Assembly (NCBI RefSeq): GCF_037126465.1
Contig: NC_088204.1
Span: forward strand, 73,655,807-73,719,806
Origin: Ornithodoros turicata
Lineage: Eukaryota; Arthropoda; Arachnida; Ixodida; Argasidae
DNA length: 64,000 nucleotides
Reading direction: 5' to 3'
In this document: positions 1 through 10,599 of the stretch, piece by piece
Layout: each line of letters begins with the position of its first letter
Numbering within the stretch: position 1 is the stretch's first letter
Made by a program: the position numbers and the translations under genes
Notes under the pieces: model-generated
Database searches by the model: none
Seen by the model: the letters and a program-made list of their open reading frames with translations, nothing else
Told to the model about the DNA's origin: nothing

Positions 1-434
1 CCCGCTCACATTTTTCAGCCTGGGCCGACTTCTTTCATCATTTCTCAATCCGTGTCGAATTCAATCGCAATTTTTCCCCCGCTACAACAGGTGTGCATAC
101 AACAGTGAAAATATATTTATTAAAGTCATTAGTGTCAGGAATTATGATATGACTCTGTGTGAAGGAGAAAAACCCAGCCGAAAAACCTGAAGCAGAAGAA
201 ACACAATACATGTAACAAAGATTATACTTATTACAGGTATGATGCAATAGCATTGAAGGGGTATCACACATCATACACAATATTTTTTATTAGTGGTAAT
301 CACGCGTTTTCAATTAAGCAGAAGGGATAGCACATTTAATCAAAGAAGATATTTTTAATCCATATGATTACAATCAAAATTACAAGTTTTATTATAAAAA
401 GTCTCACATTTTTTCAGCCTGGGCAGACTTCTTT

Positions 435-625
435 CGTCATTTTTCCGCCTGGGGCGACTTCATTCATATTTTTACTAGATACAATAGGTGCGCAGTAGGC
501 GGTTTAGATGCATGGGGCGACTTCATTTATATTCTTACCCGATACAATAGGTGCGCAGTAGGCGGTTTAGATGCATGGGGCGACTTCATTCGTATTTTTA
601 CCCGATACAATAGGTGCGCAGTAGG
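435..625. repeat. 63-bp tandem repeat, three units, left arm
   Basis: These are three near-identical 63-bp units containing GGGGCGACTTCATTC, a run ending TTTTTACC and GATACAATAGGTGCGCAGTAG. They mirror 10771-10960. The related motif CTGGGC(C/A)GACTTCTTTC also occurs at 20-40 and 415-440, so the outer arm is built from variants of one module. Confidence 0.85.
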
Positions 626-879
626 CTGTTTACATGCATGTATAGACATACAAAGAGGAGTCATACACAAAAAGTTAAAATATATTTATTAAAGCCATTA
701 GTGCTGGGAATTGTAATGCCAATTGTGATGCCAATCAGGTGAAAGAGAAAAACCGAGCCGAAAACCTTCACGACCTGAGACAGAAGAAACAATATACATA
801 TTTTATTCACTATACCTAGCCATCTGATTCTGAAAGAAAACATAAAATCAACATTCATCACGTTGCTTACTAGTTTAAT

Positions 880-1405
880 ATTCCAACATGACACCAATAA
901 TCAGTTTCTTATGAAGTGAATAGCGCAGACATAAGCAAATAATTAGAATCAACACGATCAACACATAGCATTAATACAGAACCAATCCTCCAACATGTAG
1001 GGAAATAATAGCTACACAATACAATATCAAAACGAGAAACAGTCACCACATTTAATCAAAGAAGATATTCTTAATCAATACGATTACAATAAAAATTACA
1101 AGTTTTATTATAAAAATTCTGAGACGCGAGAACCTGATAGATGTAAGTAATTTCGAGCGCAATAGGGAAGATTATTCCAACATTACACAATTAATCAGTT
1201 TCTTATGAAGTGAATAGTGCAGACATAAGGAAATAATTCGAATCAACACGATGAACACATAGCATTAATATAGAACCAATCCTCCAAATGTAGGGAAGTA
1301 ATAGCTACACAATGCCATATCAAAACGAGAAACGGTCACCACATTTAATCAAAGAATATATTTTGATCAATATGATTACAATCTAAATTAAAAGTTTTAT
1401 TATAA
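880..1405. repeat. ~286-bp direct repeat, two copies, left arm
   Basis: This mirrors 9990-10515. Both copies contain AGAAACNGTCACCACATTTAA and a run ending in AAAAATTACAAGTTTTATT or a variant of it. Confidence 0.8.
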
Positions 1406-1954
1406 AAAGTCTAACATGACAACCATAGTGGAGCTTTAATTACAAGTGCCGATAGATGTATGTGAACAGCAGAGAACCTGGAAGACCATGGGACACGAAC
1501 ACAAGAGGAAATAAAATCTATAACAATACATTGGTTAATCAAAACAACAGAGGAGAATAATCTATCACTTTAACTGTCATAAAATCATCCTCGTGACTTC
1601 CCAATACAATTTTCATTCTAAGAGACACTACAAGCTTTACTTTGTTTTATGAATCCGACACAGAAAATATGTTAAAAAATTAACTTCAACACATAGCACG
1701 CTCCTAGCCAACAATCAGCTCTAATAATATCTGCCCTGATGTGTTGAAGAAAGAAGGCGTACACCTGACAGTTATGAACATTTTCGAGCGCAATAGGGAA
1801 GATTATTCCAACATTAAGCAATTAATCATTTTCTTATTAAGTAAACAGCATAGACATACGGAAATAATGAGAAACACGATCAACAGCTAATAGAGAACCA
1901 AAACCTATCACATAAACAACAGACAGATGCAGGCAAATAAATGAAAAAAGAATC

Positions 1955-2235
1955 TATCAAAACGATAAACATGCACGGACGAATAGCAGAGAAACACTTT
2001 GAACGCCACATGATGAATAATTTAATACAGCACAGAGCTAAAGGTAGACAAAGGATAAATAGTTGAAGAACAATCTAACAAAGCAAGAAACATGCACGGA
2101 TGAATAGCAGAGAAACACTCTAAACGGTGCATCTACCAACGGTAAACAACAGACACATACAGGAAAATAATTGAAAAAGAATCAATCAAAACGATAAACA
2201 TGCACGGATGAATAGCAGAGAAACGCTTTGAACGA
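1955..2235. repeat. Degenerate ~110-120-bp tandem repeat, left arm
   Basis: This is the reverse-complement copy of 9160-9440, with three copies of an AGCAGAGAAAC-containing unit. No ORF. Confidence 0.8.
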
Positions 2236-2491
2236 TGCATCTGCCAACATGTAAACAACACACCGGAAAATAATAGCGAAACAAACTATCAAACATTACA
2301 ATTTGAAATAATATATCTTTTGAACTATCATAAAATCAACCTTGCGAGCTAACAATATAGAATTTTCACACTACTCAGGCACTATAAACGTTACCTTGGC
2401 AGAGGTATCCAAACACGCACCACAGCTAAGCTTTCCATAGTACAACCACACTGGAGCCAAGAGGGGTCACTCTCTCCCTCTATGCAGCCCG

Positions 2492-2722
2492 GTGGGGTCA
2501 CTCTCTCCATCTATACAGCCCAAAGCAAAGAATCTGTTGTCAATCTATGAAGTGGGGAAACCCTCTCTCTTTTTCACATTCTTTCCTCCGAAAGGAAATA
2601 TTCTTAGGACCAGTGTACAGAGGCGAAATTTTTTATTGATTGCAAATAGACATTGGAATTATTCGACTCTCAAGAATACAATAAGAATTCTATCAAAAAA
2701 CAATAGAACGCAAAAAATCTAA
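2492..2722 (+). CDS. Possible 76-residue ORF, left arm copy
   Basis: This is a short ORF starting inside a duplicated GGTCACTCTCTCC motif (2465 and 2495). It has no recognisable domain. Identical in the other arm, but the whole surrounding block is identical too, so conservation is not informative. Probably not a gene. Confidence 0.15.
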   Translation: MGSLSPSIQPKAKNLLSIYEVGKPSLFFTFFPPKGNILRTSVQRRNFLLIANRHWNYSTLKNTIRILSKNNRTQKI

Positions 2723-3538
2723 GAATAGACGTTTATGTCAGTGCAAACTGATTTTAGAGAAACTTTATCTAAGCAAACGAGAAAATATTATCGGCGCAAA
2801 CAATACCAAACGAGAAACGATGCATTTTAATGTATTTCTTATCTGACACAACTATTATGCATACACTATTCTCAACTCACAAAATATCAATCGAGTGATC
2901 ATCTGAAGCAAAAAGAGAAAGTCAAATTTATTCAATGATAGAAAGAATACTCATTCGAAAACGAGAAACAAATTTAATTACATATTTTTTATGATAACTT
3001 TGCAACAGTAATTTCTACAGGCAGAAGCCACAATCAACTCATCTGAAATGTAAATTATTGTGTTTGCTACAACGAAAATCAACGCGCACAACATTCCCAA
3101 CTAGTAGAATATTTTTATTAATATCAATCGAGTGATCATCTGAAACAAAGTCGAAAGCAGTAATTAATTTAGGCAAACATTTTTTGTAACCATGCAGCGC
3201 AAATATACATCACGGAAAACATGTCTTTTTCATTCGCGCCCCCAACTAGTGGAAACGAAGTGAGAGAGGGAAGCTGAGTTCCCGCACACTTTCGTTAAGG
3301 TTACGCCCGCAGGGAGTAGGGGAATCCAAACAATGGTCTTGGTACCATAAACCGACTCCCGCAAGTCAAGTTAGGGAAGGAGGGACTCTAGTGCTGTCTT
3401 GTACGTAGAATCATTGAAAGCACACATTTTTTCATTACACAACACATCTTTTTTTTTGTAAACTGACTTTCATAATTCTATCGTCAGGTGGAACATTCTA
3501 AACCTGATAACATAATAAATAAAATTAGCATCGATTAA

Positions 3539-4021
3539 ATGTCGAGGCACACTACAAAACAGAACAGACAATTGCTATACATTGAAGAGATGGACGGATT
3601 TTGTACTCGTTACCATACGTCATGGGAGGACCTGATAAAAAGTTGCTTCGAAAAGGAGGAGACGCGAAACGATTCATTTATCGCTGCATTTCAATACGTC
3701 CTAGACATTGTCGTATTCGGAGATATGGTGCAAATTATGGAATTCAAGATGCGAGAACTTGTATGCCGAATCTACAATAGTTATAAAAATATTTGCACGT
3801 CATCGTCGGAAGGACCACTTGGGCTGATGGTGGAGTTTTTGAGGTTCGCTAACGAAGAATTGAAATACACTAGACCAAACGTAATTGTAATCATTGCAAT
3901 GGGCATTGCATTAATCAAGAAAGCAATCAGATCAAATTATCATATACAAGCAGTCTATATCGCACGATTCATTACGGATTTGTTGAAATTACACCTAACG
4001 GTTGAAATGGAAAGTACATAA
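3539..4021 (+). CDS. Unrecognised 160-residue protein, left arm copy
   Basis: This is the longest good ORF of the palindrome and is identical in the other arm. The predicted protein looks largely helical. It has a hydrophobic pattern in residues 45-75 (an FQYVLD segment followed by an FGDMVQIMEFK segment) and a second hydrophobic helix at about 118-130 (NVIVIIAMGIALIKKA). There is no signal peptide, zinc motif, Walker motif or recombinase signature. The start sits in an A-rich context 68 bases upstream of the next ORF, with the usual AATAAA signal only after that second ORF, so a shared transcript is possible. The spacing of helices faintly recalls Bcl-2-like proteins, but no diagnostic BH1 motif is present and I do not assign that family. 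Function is unknown. Confidence 0.6.
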   Translation: MSRHTTKQNRQLLYIEEMDGFCTRYHTSWEDLIKSCFEKEETRNDSFIAAFQYVLDIVVFGDMVQIMEFKMRELVCRIYNSYKNICTSSSEGPLGLMVEFLRFANEELKYTRPNVIVIIAMGIALIKKAIRSNYHIQAVYIARFITDLLKLHLTVEMEST

Positions 4022-4089
4022 AAAATCTTATCACGTGGTATATTCCACCCTAGAACCTCTACACATTTATTTTATTCTACCAATCAAGG

Positions 4090-4437
4090 ATGTCGAATGA
4101 ACAGAAGTTCAATATTGTCGTGCAAGGTCTGATGTATCATCACTTATTGAAACTCAACAAACATATCAATTGCGACGGGCCACCGGACGATTTTCATCTA
4201 ATACTCTCTTGTACGCCATTCAAGAATCTTCATACAAAGAAAGGAAGCATCAATAAGAGACTGTGCAAGTTCGTCGCAACAAAGTGCAAGTTGTTAAAGC
4301 AATACAAACACGGCGACAACATATCACCTGCGTTAATCAACGCTGGATTCAAGCGCCCAATAATCAGAATAAATTACTTGACGTCTTCGGAATTCATCAA
4401 TCAAGACAACAAACGAAAACTTCGGAGTTTGGAATAG
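4090..4437 (+). CDS. Unrecognised basic 115-residue protein, left arm copy
   Basis: This is a small lysine/arginine-rich protein with four cysteines spread over residues 28-66 (one in INCDGPPDD, one in ILSCTPF, two in LCKFVATKCK) in no recognisable zinc-binding spacing. Basic clusters at 50-72 and near the C-terminus could suit a nucleic-acid-binding or structural role, but that is inference. It begins 68 bases after the 160-codon ORF on the same strand, and an AATAAA signal follows the stop by 16 bases (4454-4459). An overlapping 60-codon frame inside it is probably chance. The sequence is identical in the other arm. Confidence 0.55.
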   Translation: MSNEQKFNIVVQGLMYHHLLKLNKHINCDGPPDDFHLILSCTPFKNLHTKKGSINKRLCKFVATKCKLLKQYKHGDNISPALINAGFKRPIIRINYLTSSEFINQDNKRKLRSLE

Positions 4438-4453
4438 AATTGTAATTTATCGA

Positions 4454-4459
4454 AATAAA
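4454..4459 (+). terminator. Polyadenylation signal AATAAA after the ORF pair, left arm
   Basis: The canonical hexamer lies 16 bases past the stop of the 115-codon ORF. The mirror is at 6936-6941 on the minus strand. It supports a eukaryotic-type transcript covering the two ORFs. Confidence 0.45.
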
Positions 4460-4553
4460 CAAGTGCATAATTGAAATAATAATTGTATTCTTTGTCATCA
4501 TTGTAATGTATTCTACACAGCGCAACGAAATCAGCTTATGACCAGCTTGAAGA

Positions 4554-4820
4554 TTGCTAAGGAGACACTACGTACAAGGATCTTCGCATGGAATCAGCGC
4601 TGGCAATCAAAGAGATTTTTACACGACCACACTCTATACAACACCGACGCCCGAAGGAAAGAATTGTAGAATAATCGATAATAGAAATTTAGAGGCATGT
4701 TACATCAATCTTTGTTTACAAAGAGGATCACTAATATTTTGCGAAAGCTTATTTTACGAATTAAATTGCACAGTGTATATATTTTCTCAAACTATTGGAC
4801 AGTTGACAATACTATATTGA
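4554..4820 (+). CDS. Possible 88-residue ORF, left arm copy
   Basis: This ORF is open and identical at the protein level in both arms although the flanking bases (4531, 4550, 4852) differ between arms. It has cysteines at several positions and a hydrophobic C-terminus (residues about 62-88). There is no recognisable domain. It follows the polyadenylation signal of the preceding ORF pair, so it would need its own transcript. It could be a small membrane-associated product or chance. Confidence 0.3.
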   Translation: MLRRHYVQGSSHGISAGNQRDFYTTTLYTTPTPEGKNCRIIDNRNLEACYINLCLQRGSLIFCESLFYELNCTVYIFSQTIGQLTILY

Positions 4821-5639
4821 AAGGAATCTATTATCAAATGACGCGAAGGTGGAGTCTACAATTCTAATCATCATAACATGCGGCACACAATTCCAATAAG
4901 ATTTTGGGAGAATCGAATCACACAACTGTCATCAGAAATGTTTAATTGCTATACAATGAAGATGAGCACTATGCATAAGATATGTAATTATAATAAGTAA
5001 ATATTCCTTTTGCAAACTTAACCAAAGCAGCACACATAAACCTAGCTTCGATTCACAGAATGTACCCGAGGTTTTTAATTAGCCAACACTGAAAAACTCT
5101 GAGTCTATTCGATATGTCACGGCATATGAGGCACTACAATTGGAAGGACATACATTAATTTTATAAGATTTTAGCTCATGATGAATCAAAACGCAACTCC
5201 AACACCAAAGGTTCGTGTTTAAATTTTCAAAGTCAAAACTGTACACTCTTTCTTACAATCTTTTTTTTAAGATGTAGATTAAAAAGCTGTCTATATAGTC
5301 ACACATTGTATACAAGATATTTGTTTGTACATTAATTGATAAAATTTATCAGATCACATTCCGGAGCAGTGGAGACTATCAGTAAGTGTTTAATTAAAAT
5401 TTGAACTCCTACCGCAATCTACGAACTGAGTTGTAGAAAGTGTAATTTCACAGCTTTAGCTGGCTCACTTTGATACGCGAAGGTTTTAAGAACTCTTTTG
5501 CGATGACAAAGAATTTAATCGAGTGTATTGATGTTTTCTATATACTCAATAACGTAATGTGAATTCTCCACGACGTGGATGGTAAAAGTTACGAATATTT
5601 TTCGAACAAAATTTACTTAAAACTCGGAGAAAGGGTCAC

Positions 5640-5787
5640 TCGCGTCGTCGAATGCGTTTCGGCAACACGCCGGGCAGCGTTTCCCGGACACCCTTCCCAA
5701 ACCGAACGCGATTCGGCGCCTAAAGCGTTAACGCGGCACCCCACGCGAGCGTGTTGCTTTCTTCCGGAAACGGGTTCGTCGACGCGA
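5640..5787. repeat. GC-rich imperfect hairpin at the palindrome centre
   Basis: The long arms converge here, pairing almost continuously to 5660/5767 with mismatches at 5648/5779, 5653/5774 and 5654/5773. Beyond a small asymmetric bulge, GCAACACGC (5662-5670) pairs with GCGTGTTGC (5749-5757). The enclosed ~78 bases hold three further self-complementary units: CCGGG/CCCGG (5670-5674 with 5683-5687), CCGAA/TTCGG (5702-5706 with 5712-5716) and the palindrome GCGTTAACGC (5725-5734). The segment is much GC-richer than the arms. A stem with bulges and cross-arms resembles the terminal hairpins of parvovirus-type or other hairpin-ended linear genomes as they appear in a dimer junction. That comparison is structural only, not a sequence match. 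Confidence 0.75.
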
Positions 5788-6574
5788 GTGACCCTTTCTC
5801 CGAGTTTTAAGTAAATTTTGTTCGAAAAATATTCGTAACTTTTACCATCCACGTCGTGGAGAATTCACATTACGTTATAGAGTATATAGAAAACATCAAT
5901 ACACTCGATTAAATTCTTTGTCATCGCAAAAGAGTTCTTAAAACCTTCGCGTATCAAAGTGAGCCAGCTAAAGCTGTGAAATTACACTTTCTACAACTCA
6001 GTTCGTAGATTGCGGTAGCAGTTCAAATTTTAATTAAACACTTACTGATAGTCTCCACTGCTCCGGAATGTGATCTGATAAATTTTGTCAATTAATGTAC
6101 AAACAAATATCTTGTATACAATGTGTGACTATATAGACAGCTTTTTAATCTACATCTTAAAAAAAAGATTGTAAGAAAGAGTGTACAGTTTTGACTTTGA
6201 AAATTTAAACACGAACCTTTGGTGTTGGAGATTGCGTTTTGATTCATCATGAGCTAAAATCTTATAAAATTAATGTATGTCCTTCCAATTGTAGTGCCTC
6301 ATATGCCGTGACATATCGAATAGACTCAGAGGTTTTCAGTGTTGGCTAATTAAAAACCTCGGGTACATTCTGTGAATCGAAGATAGGTTTATGTGTGCTG
6401 CTTTGGTTAAGTTTGCAAAAGGAATATTTACTTCTTCATTGTATAGCAATTAAACATTTCTGATGACAGTTGTGTGATTCGATTCTCCCAAAATCTTATT
6501 GGAATTGTGTGCCGCATGTTATGATGATTAGAATTGTAGACACCACCTTCGCGTCATTTGATAATAGATTCCTT

Positions 6575-6841
6575 TCAATATAGTATTGTCAACTGTCCAA
6601 TAGTTTGAGAAAATATATACACTGTGCAATTTAATTCGTAAAATAAGCTTTCGCAAAATATTAGTGATCCTCTTTGTAAACAAAGATTGATGTAACATGC
6701 CTCTAAATTTCTATTATCGATTATTCTACAATTCTTTCCTTCGGGCGTCGGTGTTGTATAGAGTGTGGTCGTGTAAAAATCTCTTTGATTGCCAGCGCTG
6801 ATTCCATGCGAAGATCCTTGTACGTAGTGTCTCCTTAGCAA
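6575..6841 (-). CDS. Possible 88-residue ORF, right arm copy
   Basis: This is the mirror of 4554-4820, with the same predicted protein. It is weak as a gene because of its short length and unknown family. Its support is conservation between arms in a zone where neighbouring non-coding bases differ. Confidence 0.3.
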   Translation of the reverse strand: MLRRHYVQGSSHGISAGNQRDFYTTTLYTTPTPEGKNCRIIDNRNLEACYINLCLQRGSLIFCESLFYELNCTVYIFSQTIGQLTILY

Positions 6842-6935
6842 TCTTCAACCTGGTCATAAGCTGTTTTCGTTGCGCTGTGTAGAATACATTACAATGATGA
6901 CAAAGAATACAATTATTATTTCAATTATGCACTTG

Positions 6936-6941
6936 TTTATT
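6936..6941 (-). terminator. Polyadenylation signal AATAAA after the ORF pair, right arm
   Basis: This is the mirror of 4454-4459, at the same distance after the stop of the minus-strand 115-codon ORF. Confidence 0.45.
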
Positions 6942-6957
6942 TCGATAAATTACAATT

Positions 6958-7305
6958 CTATTCCAAACTCCGAAGTTTTCGTTTGTTGTCTTGATTGATG
7001 AATTCCGAAGACGTCAAGTAATTTATTCTGATTATTGGGCGCTTGAATCCAGCGTTGATTAACGCAGGTGATATGTTGTCGCCGTGTTTGTATTGCTTTA
7101 ACAACTTGCACTTTGTTGCGACGAACTTGCACAGTCTCTTATTGATGCTTCCTTTCTTTGTATGAAGATTCTTGAATGGCGTACAAGAGAGTATTAGATG
7201 AAAATCGTCCGGTGGCCCGTCGCAATTGATATGTTTGTTGAGTTTCAATAAGTGATGATACATCAGACCTTGCACGACAATATTGAACTTCTGTTCATTC
7301 GACAT
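6958..7305 (-). CDS. Unrecognised basic 115-residue protein, right arm copy
   Basis: This is the mirror of 4090-4437 with an identical predicted product, lying downstream of the 7374-7856 ORF on the minus strand. The mirrored AATAAA lies at 6936-6941, just after the stop. The close pairing with the 160-codon ORF in both arms argues that the two form one expression unit. No family assigned. Confidence 0.55.
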   Translation of the reverse strand: MSNEQKFNIVVQGLMYHHLLKLNKHINCDGPPDDFHLILSCTPFKNLHTKKGSINKRLCKFVATKCKLLKQYKHGDNISPALINAGFKRPIIRINYLTSSEFINQDNKRKLRSLE

Positions 7306-7373
7306 CCTTGATTGGTAGAATAAAATAAATGTGTAGAGGTTCTAGGGTGGAATATACCACGTGATAAGATTTT

Positions 7374-7856
7374 TTATGTACTTTCCATTTCAACCGTTAG
7401 GTGTAATTTCAACAAATCCGTAATGAATCGTGCGATATAGACTGCTTGTATATGATAATTTGATCTGATTGCTTTCTTGATTAATGCAATGCCCATTGCA
7501 ATGATTACAATTACGTTTGGTCTAGTGTATTTCAATTCTTCGTTAGCGAACCTCAAAAACTCCACCATCAGCCCAAGTGGTCCTTCCGACGATGACGTGC
7601 AAATATTTTTATAACTATTGTAGATTCGGCATACAAGTTCTCGCATCTTGAATTCCATAATTTGCACCATATCTCCGAATACGACAATGTCTAGGACGTA
7701 TTGAAATGCAGCGATAAATGAATCGTTTCGCGTCTCCTCCTTTTCGAAGCAACTTTTTATCAGGTCCTCCCATGACGTATGGTAACGAGTACAAAATCCG
7801 TCCATCTCTTCAATGTATAGCAATTGTCTGTTCTGTTTTGTAGTGTGCCTCGACAT
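7374..7856 (-). CDS. Unrecognised 160-residue protein, right arm copy
   Basis: This is the mirror copy of the ORF at 3539-4021, with an identical predicted protein. It reads toward the palindrome centre, as the left copy does. Keeping a perfect 160-codon frame while other parts of the arms have diverged suggests either selection on the ORF, local gene conversion, or a very young duplication. The upstream region (about 7860-8110, in minus orientation) holds the non-coding GC-richer block with the GGTACC site and is the likely promoter side. No homologous family recognised. Confidence 0.6.
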   Translation of the reverse strand: MSRHTTKQNRQLLYIEEMDGFCTRYHTSWEDLIKSCFEKEETRNDSFIAAFQYVLDIVVFGDMVQIMEFKMRELVCRIYNSYKNICTSSSEGPLGLMVEFLRFANEELKYTRPNVIVIIAMGIALIKKAIRSNYHIQAVYIARFITDLLKLHLTVEMEST

Positions 7857-8672
7857 TTAATCGATGCTAATTTTATTTATTATGTTATCAGGTTTAGAAT
7901 GTTCCACCTGACGATAGAATTATGAAAGTCAGTTTACAAAAAAAAAGATGTGTTGTGTAATGAAAAAATGTGTGCTTTCAATGATTCTACGTACAAGACA
8001 GCACTAGAGTCCCTCCTTCCCTAACTTGACTTGCGGGAGTCGGTTTATGGTACCAAGACCATTGTTTGGATTCCCCTACTCCCTGCGGGCGTAACCTTAA
8101 CGAAAGTGTGCGGGAACTCAGCTTCCCTCTCTCACTTCGTTTCCACTAGTTGGGGGCGCGAATGAAAAAGACATGTTTTCCGTGATGTATATTTGCGCTG
8201 CATGGTTACAAAAAATGTTTGCCTAAATTAATTACTGCTTTCGACTTTGTTTCAGATGATCACTCGATTGATATTAATAAAAATATTCTACTAGTTGGGA
8301 ATGTTGTGCGCGTTGATTTTCGTTGTAGCAAACACAATAATTTACATTTCAGATGAGTTGATTGTGGCTTCTGCCTGTAGAAATTACTGTTGCAAAGTTA
8401 TCATAAAAAATATGTAATTAAATTTGTTTCTCGTTTTCGAATGAGTATTCTTTCTATCATTGAATAAATTTGACTTTCTCTTTTTGCTTCAGATGATCAC
8501 TCGATTGATATTTTGTGAGTTGAGAATAGTGTATGCATAATAGTTGTGTCAGATAAGAAATACATTAAAATGCATCGTTTCTCGTTTGGTATTGTTTGCG
8601 CCGATAATATTTTCTCGTTTGCTTAGATAAAGTTTCTCTAAAATCAGTTTGCACTGACATAAACGTCTATTC

Positions 8673-8903
8673 TTAGATTTTTTGCGTTCTATTGTTTTTT
8701 GATAGAATTCTTATTGTATTCTTGAGAGTCGAATAATTCCAATGTCTATTTGCAATCAATAAAAAATTTCGCCTCTGTACACTGGTCCTAAGAATATTTC
8801 CTTTCGGAGGAAAGAATGTGAAAAAGAGAGAGGGTTTCCCCACTTCATAGATTGACAACAGATTCTTTGCTTTGGGCTGTATAGATGGAGAGAGTGACCC
8901 CAC
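8673..8903 (-). CDS. Possible 76-residue ORF, right arm copy
   Basis: This is the mirror of 2492-2722. The same reservations apply: short, with no family and no context for a start. Confidence 0.15.
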   Translation of the reverse strand: MGSLSPSIQPKAKNLLSIYEVGKPSLFFTFFPPKGNILRTSVQRRNFLLIANRHWNYSTLKNTIRILSKNNRTQKI

Positions 8904-9159
8904 CGGGCTGCATAGAGGGAGAGAGTGACCCCTCTTGGCTCCAGTGTGGTTGTACTATGGAAAGCTTAGCTGTGGTGCGTGTTTGAATACCTCTGCCAAG
9001 GTAATGTTTATAGTGCCTGAGTAGTGTGAAAATTCTATATTGTTAGCTCGCAAGGTTGATTTTATGATAGTTCAAAAGATATATTATTTCAAATTGTAAT
9101 GTTTGATAGTTTGTTTCGCTATTATTTTCCGGTGTGTTGTTTACATGTTGGCAGATGCA

Positions 9160-9440
9160 TCGTTCAAAGCGTTTCTCTGCTATTCATCCGTGCATGTTTA
9201 TCGTATTGATTGATTCTTTTTCAATTATTTTCCTGTATGTGTCTGTTGTTTACCGTTGGTAGATGCACCGTTTAGAGTGTTTCTCTGCTATTCATCCGTG
9301 CATGTTTCTTGTTTTGTTAGATTGTTCTTCAACTATTTATCCTTTGTCTACCTTTAGCTCTGTGCTGTATTAAATTATTCATCATGTGGCGTTCAAAGTG
9401 TTTCTCTGCTATTCGTCCGTGCATGTTTATCGTTTTGATA
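9160..9440. repeat. Degenerate ~110-120-bp tandem repeat, right arm
   Basis: The core TTTCTCTGCTATTC(A/G)TCCG begins at 9172, 9280 and 9401, each preceded by a GTTCAAAG- or GTTTAGAG-like segment and followed by GTGCATGTTT. The mirror in the left arm spans about 1955-2235. Confidence 0.8.
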
Positions 9441-9989
9441 GATTCTTTTTTCATTTATTTGCCTGCATCTGTCTGTTGTTTATGTGATAGGTTTTGGTTC
9501 TCTATTAGCTGTTGATCGTGTTTCTCATTATTTCCGTATGTCTATGCTGTTTACTTAATAAGAAAATGATTAATTGCGTAATGTTGGAATAATCTTCCCT
9601 ATTGCGCTCGAAAATGTTCATAACTGTCAGGTGTACGCCTTCTTTCTTCAACACATCAGGGCAGATATTATTAGAGCTGATTGTTGGCTAGGAGCGTGCT
9701 ATGTGTTGAAGTTAATTTTTTAACATATTTTCTGTGTCGGATTCATAAAACAAAGTAAAGCTTGTAGTGTCTCTTAGAATGAAAATTGTATTGGGAAGTC
9801 ACGAGGATGATTTTATGACAGTTAAAGTGATAGATTATTCTCCTCTGTTGTTTTGATTAACCAATGTATTGTTATAGATTTTATTTCCTCTTGTGTTCGT
9901 GTCCCATGGTCTTCCAGGTTCTCTGCTGTTCACATACATCTATCGGCACTTGTAATTAAAGCTCCACTATGGTTGTCATGTTAGACTTT

Positions 9990-10515
9990 TTATAATAAAA
10001 CTTTTAATTTAGATTGTAATCATATTGATCAAAATATATTCTTTGATTAAATGTGGTGACCGTTTCTCGTTTTGATATGGCATTGTGTAGCTATTACTTC
10101 CCTACATTTGGAGGATTGGTTCTATATTAATGCTATGTGTTCATCGTGTTGATTCGAATTATTTCCTTATGTCTGCACTATTCACTTCATAAGAAACTGA
10201 TTAATTGTGTAATGTTGGAATAATCTTCCCTATTGCGCTCGAAATTACTTACATCTATCAGGTTCTCGCGTCTCAGAATTTTTATAATAAAACTTGTAAT
10301 TTTTATTGTAATCGTATTGATTAAGAATATCTTCTTTGATTAAATGTGGTGACTGTTTCTCGTTTTGATATTGTATTGTGTAGCTATTATTTCCCTACAT
10401 GTTGGAGGATTGGTTCTGTATTAATGCTATGTGTTGATCGTGTTGATTCTAATTATTTGCTTATGTCTGCGCTATTCACTTCATAAGAAACTGATTATTG
10501 GTGTCATGTTGGAAT
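9990..10515. repeat. ~286-bp direct repeat, two copies, right arm
   Basis: The block starting TTTTATAATAAAACTT at about 9989 recurs at about 10279, including the TTTGATTAAATGTGGTGAC and GGAGGATTGGTTCT motifs. A shorter third copy lies at about 10993-11065. The mirrored copies are at about 880-1405 and 330-402 in the left arm. The arms thus contain internal direct repeats, which would let copy number vary. Confidence 0.8.
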
Positions 10516-10599
10516 ATTAAACTAGTAAGCAACGTGATGAATGTTGATTTTATGTTTTCTTTCAGAATCAGATGGCTAGGTATAGTGAATAAAATATGT

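Larger units (their letters stand above)
1..5639. repeat. Left arm of giant palindrome
   Basis: This AT-rich arm is the reverse complement of 5788-11394; positions pair as x with 11395-x from base 1 to about 4950. Inward of that the sum becomes 11427 because the left arm has about 33 extra bases near 4970-5003 and a 1-bp deletion near 5190. Differences seen by eye include sites near 772, 1816, 2409, 2428, 4531, 4550, 4852, 5057, 5096, 5338 and 5405. The stretch 2430-4530, which holds the best ORFs, looked identical in both arms. The pairing reaches the first base of the window, so the true outer limit of this arm is not visible. It could be half of a head-to-head virus-like or plasmid-like dimer, a foldback element, or an assembly foldback. 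Confidence 0.95.

Noticed and set aside
38..280. 80-codon minus-strand frame (and its mirror 11115-11357)
   Set aside because: It spans an acceptor-like site and AATAAA, has no domain, and lies in outer-arm repeat sequence. Treated as non-coding.
3539..4021. Assignment of the 160-residue protein as a Bcl-2 homologue
   Set aside because: Only a vague helix and hydrophobic layout supports it. The diagnostic BH1/BH2 residues are not evident.
5575..5852. Paired 79-codon frames at the palindrome centre, one on each strand
   Set aside because: They exist because the centre is nearly self-complementary and GC-rich. They begin and end in mirrored arm sequence with no protein family.
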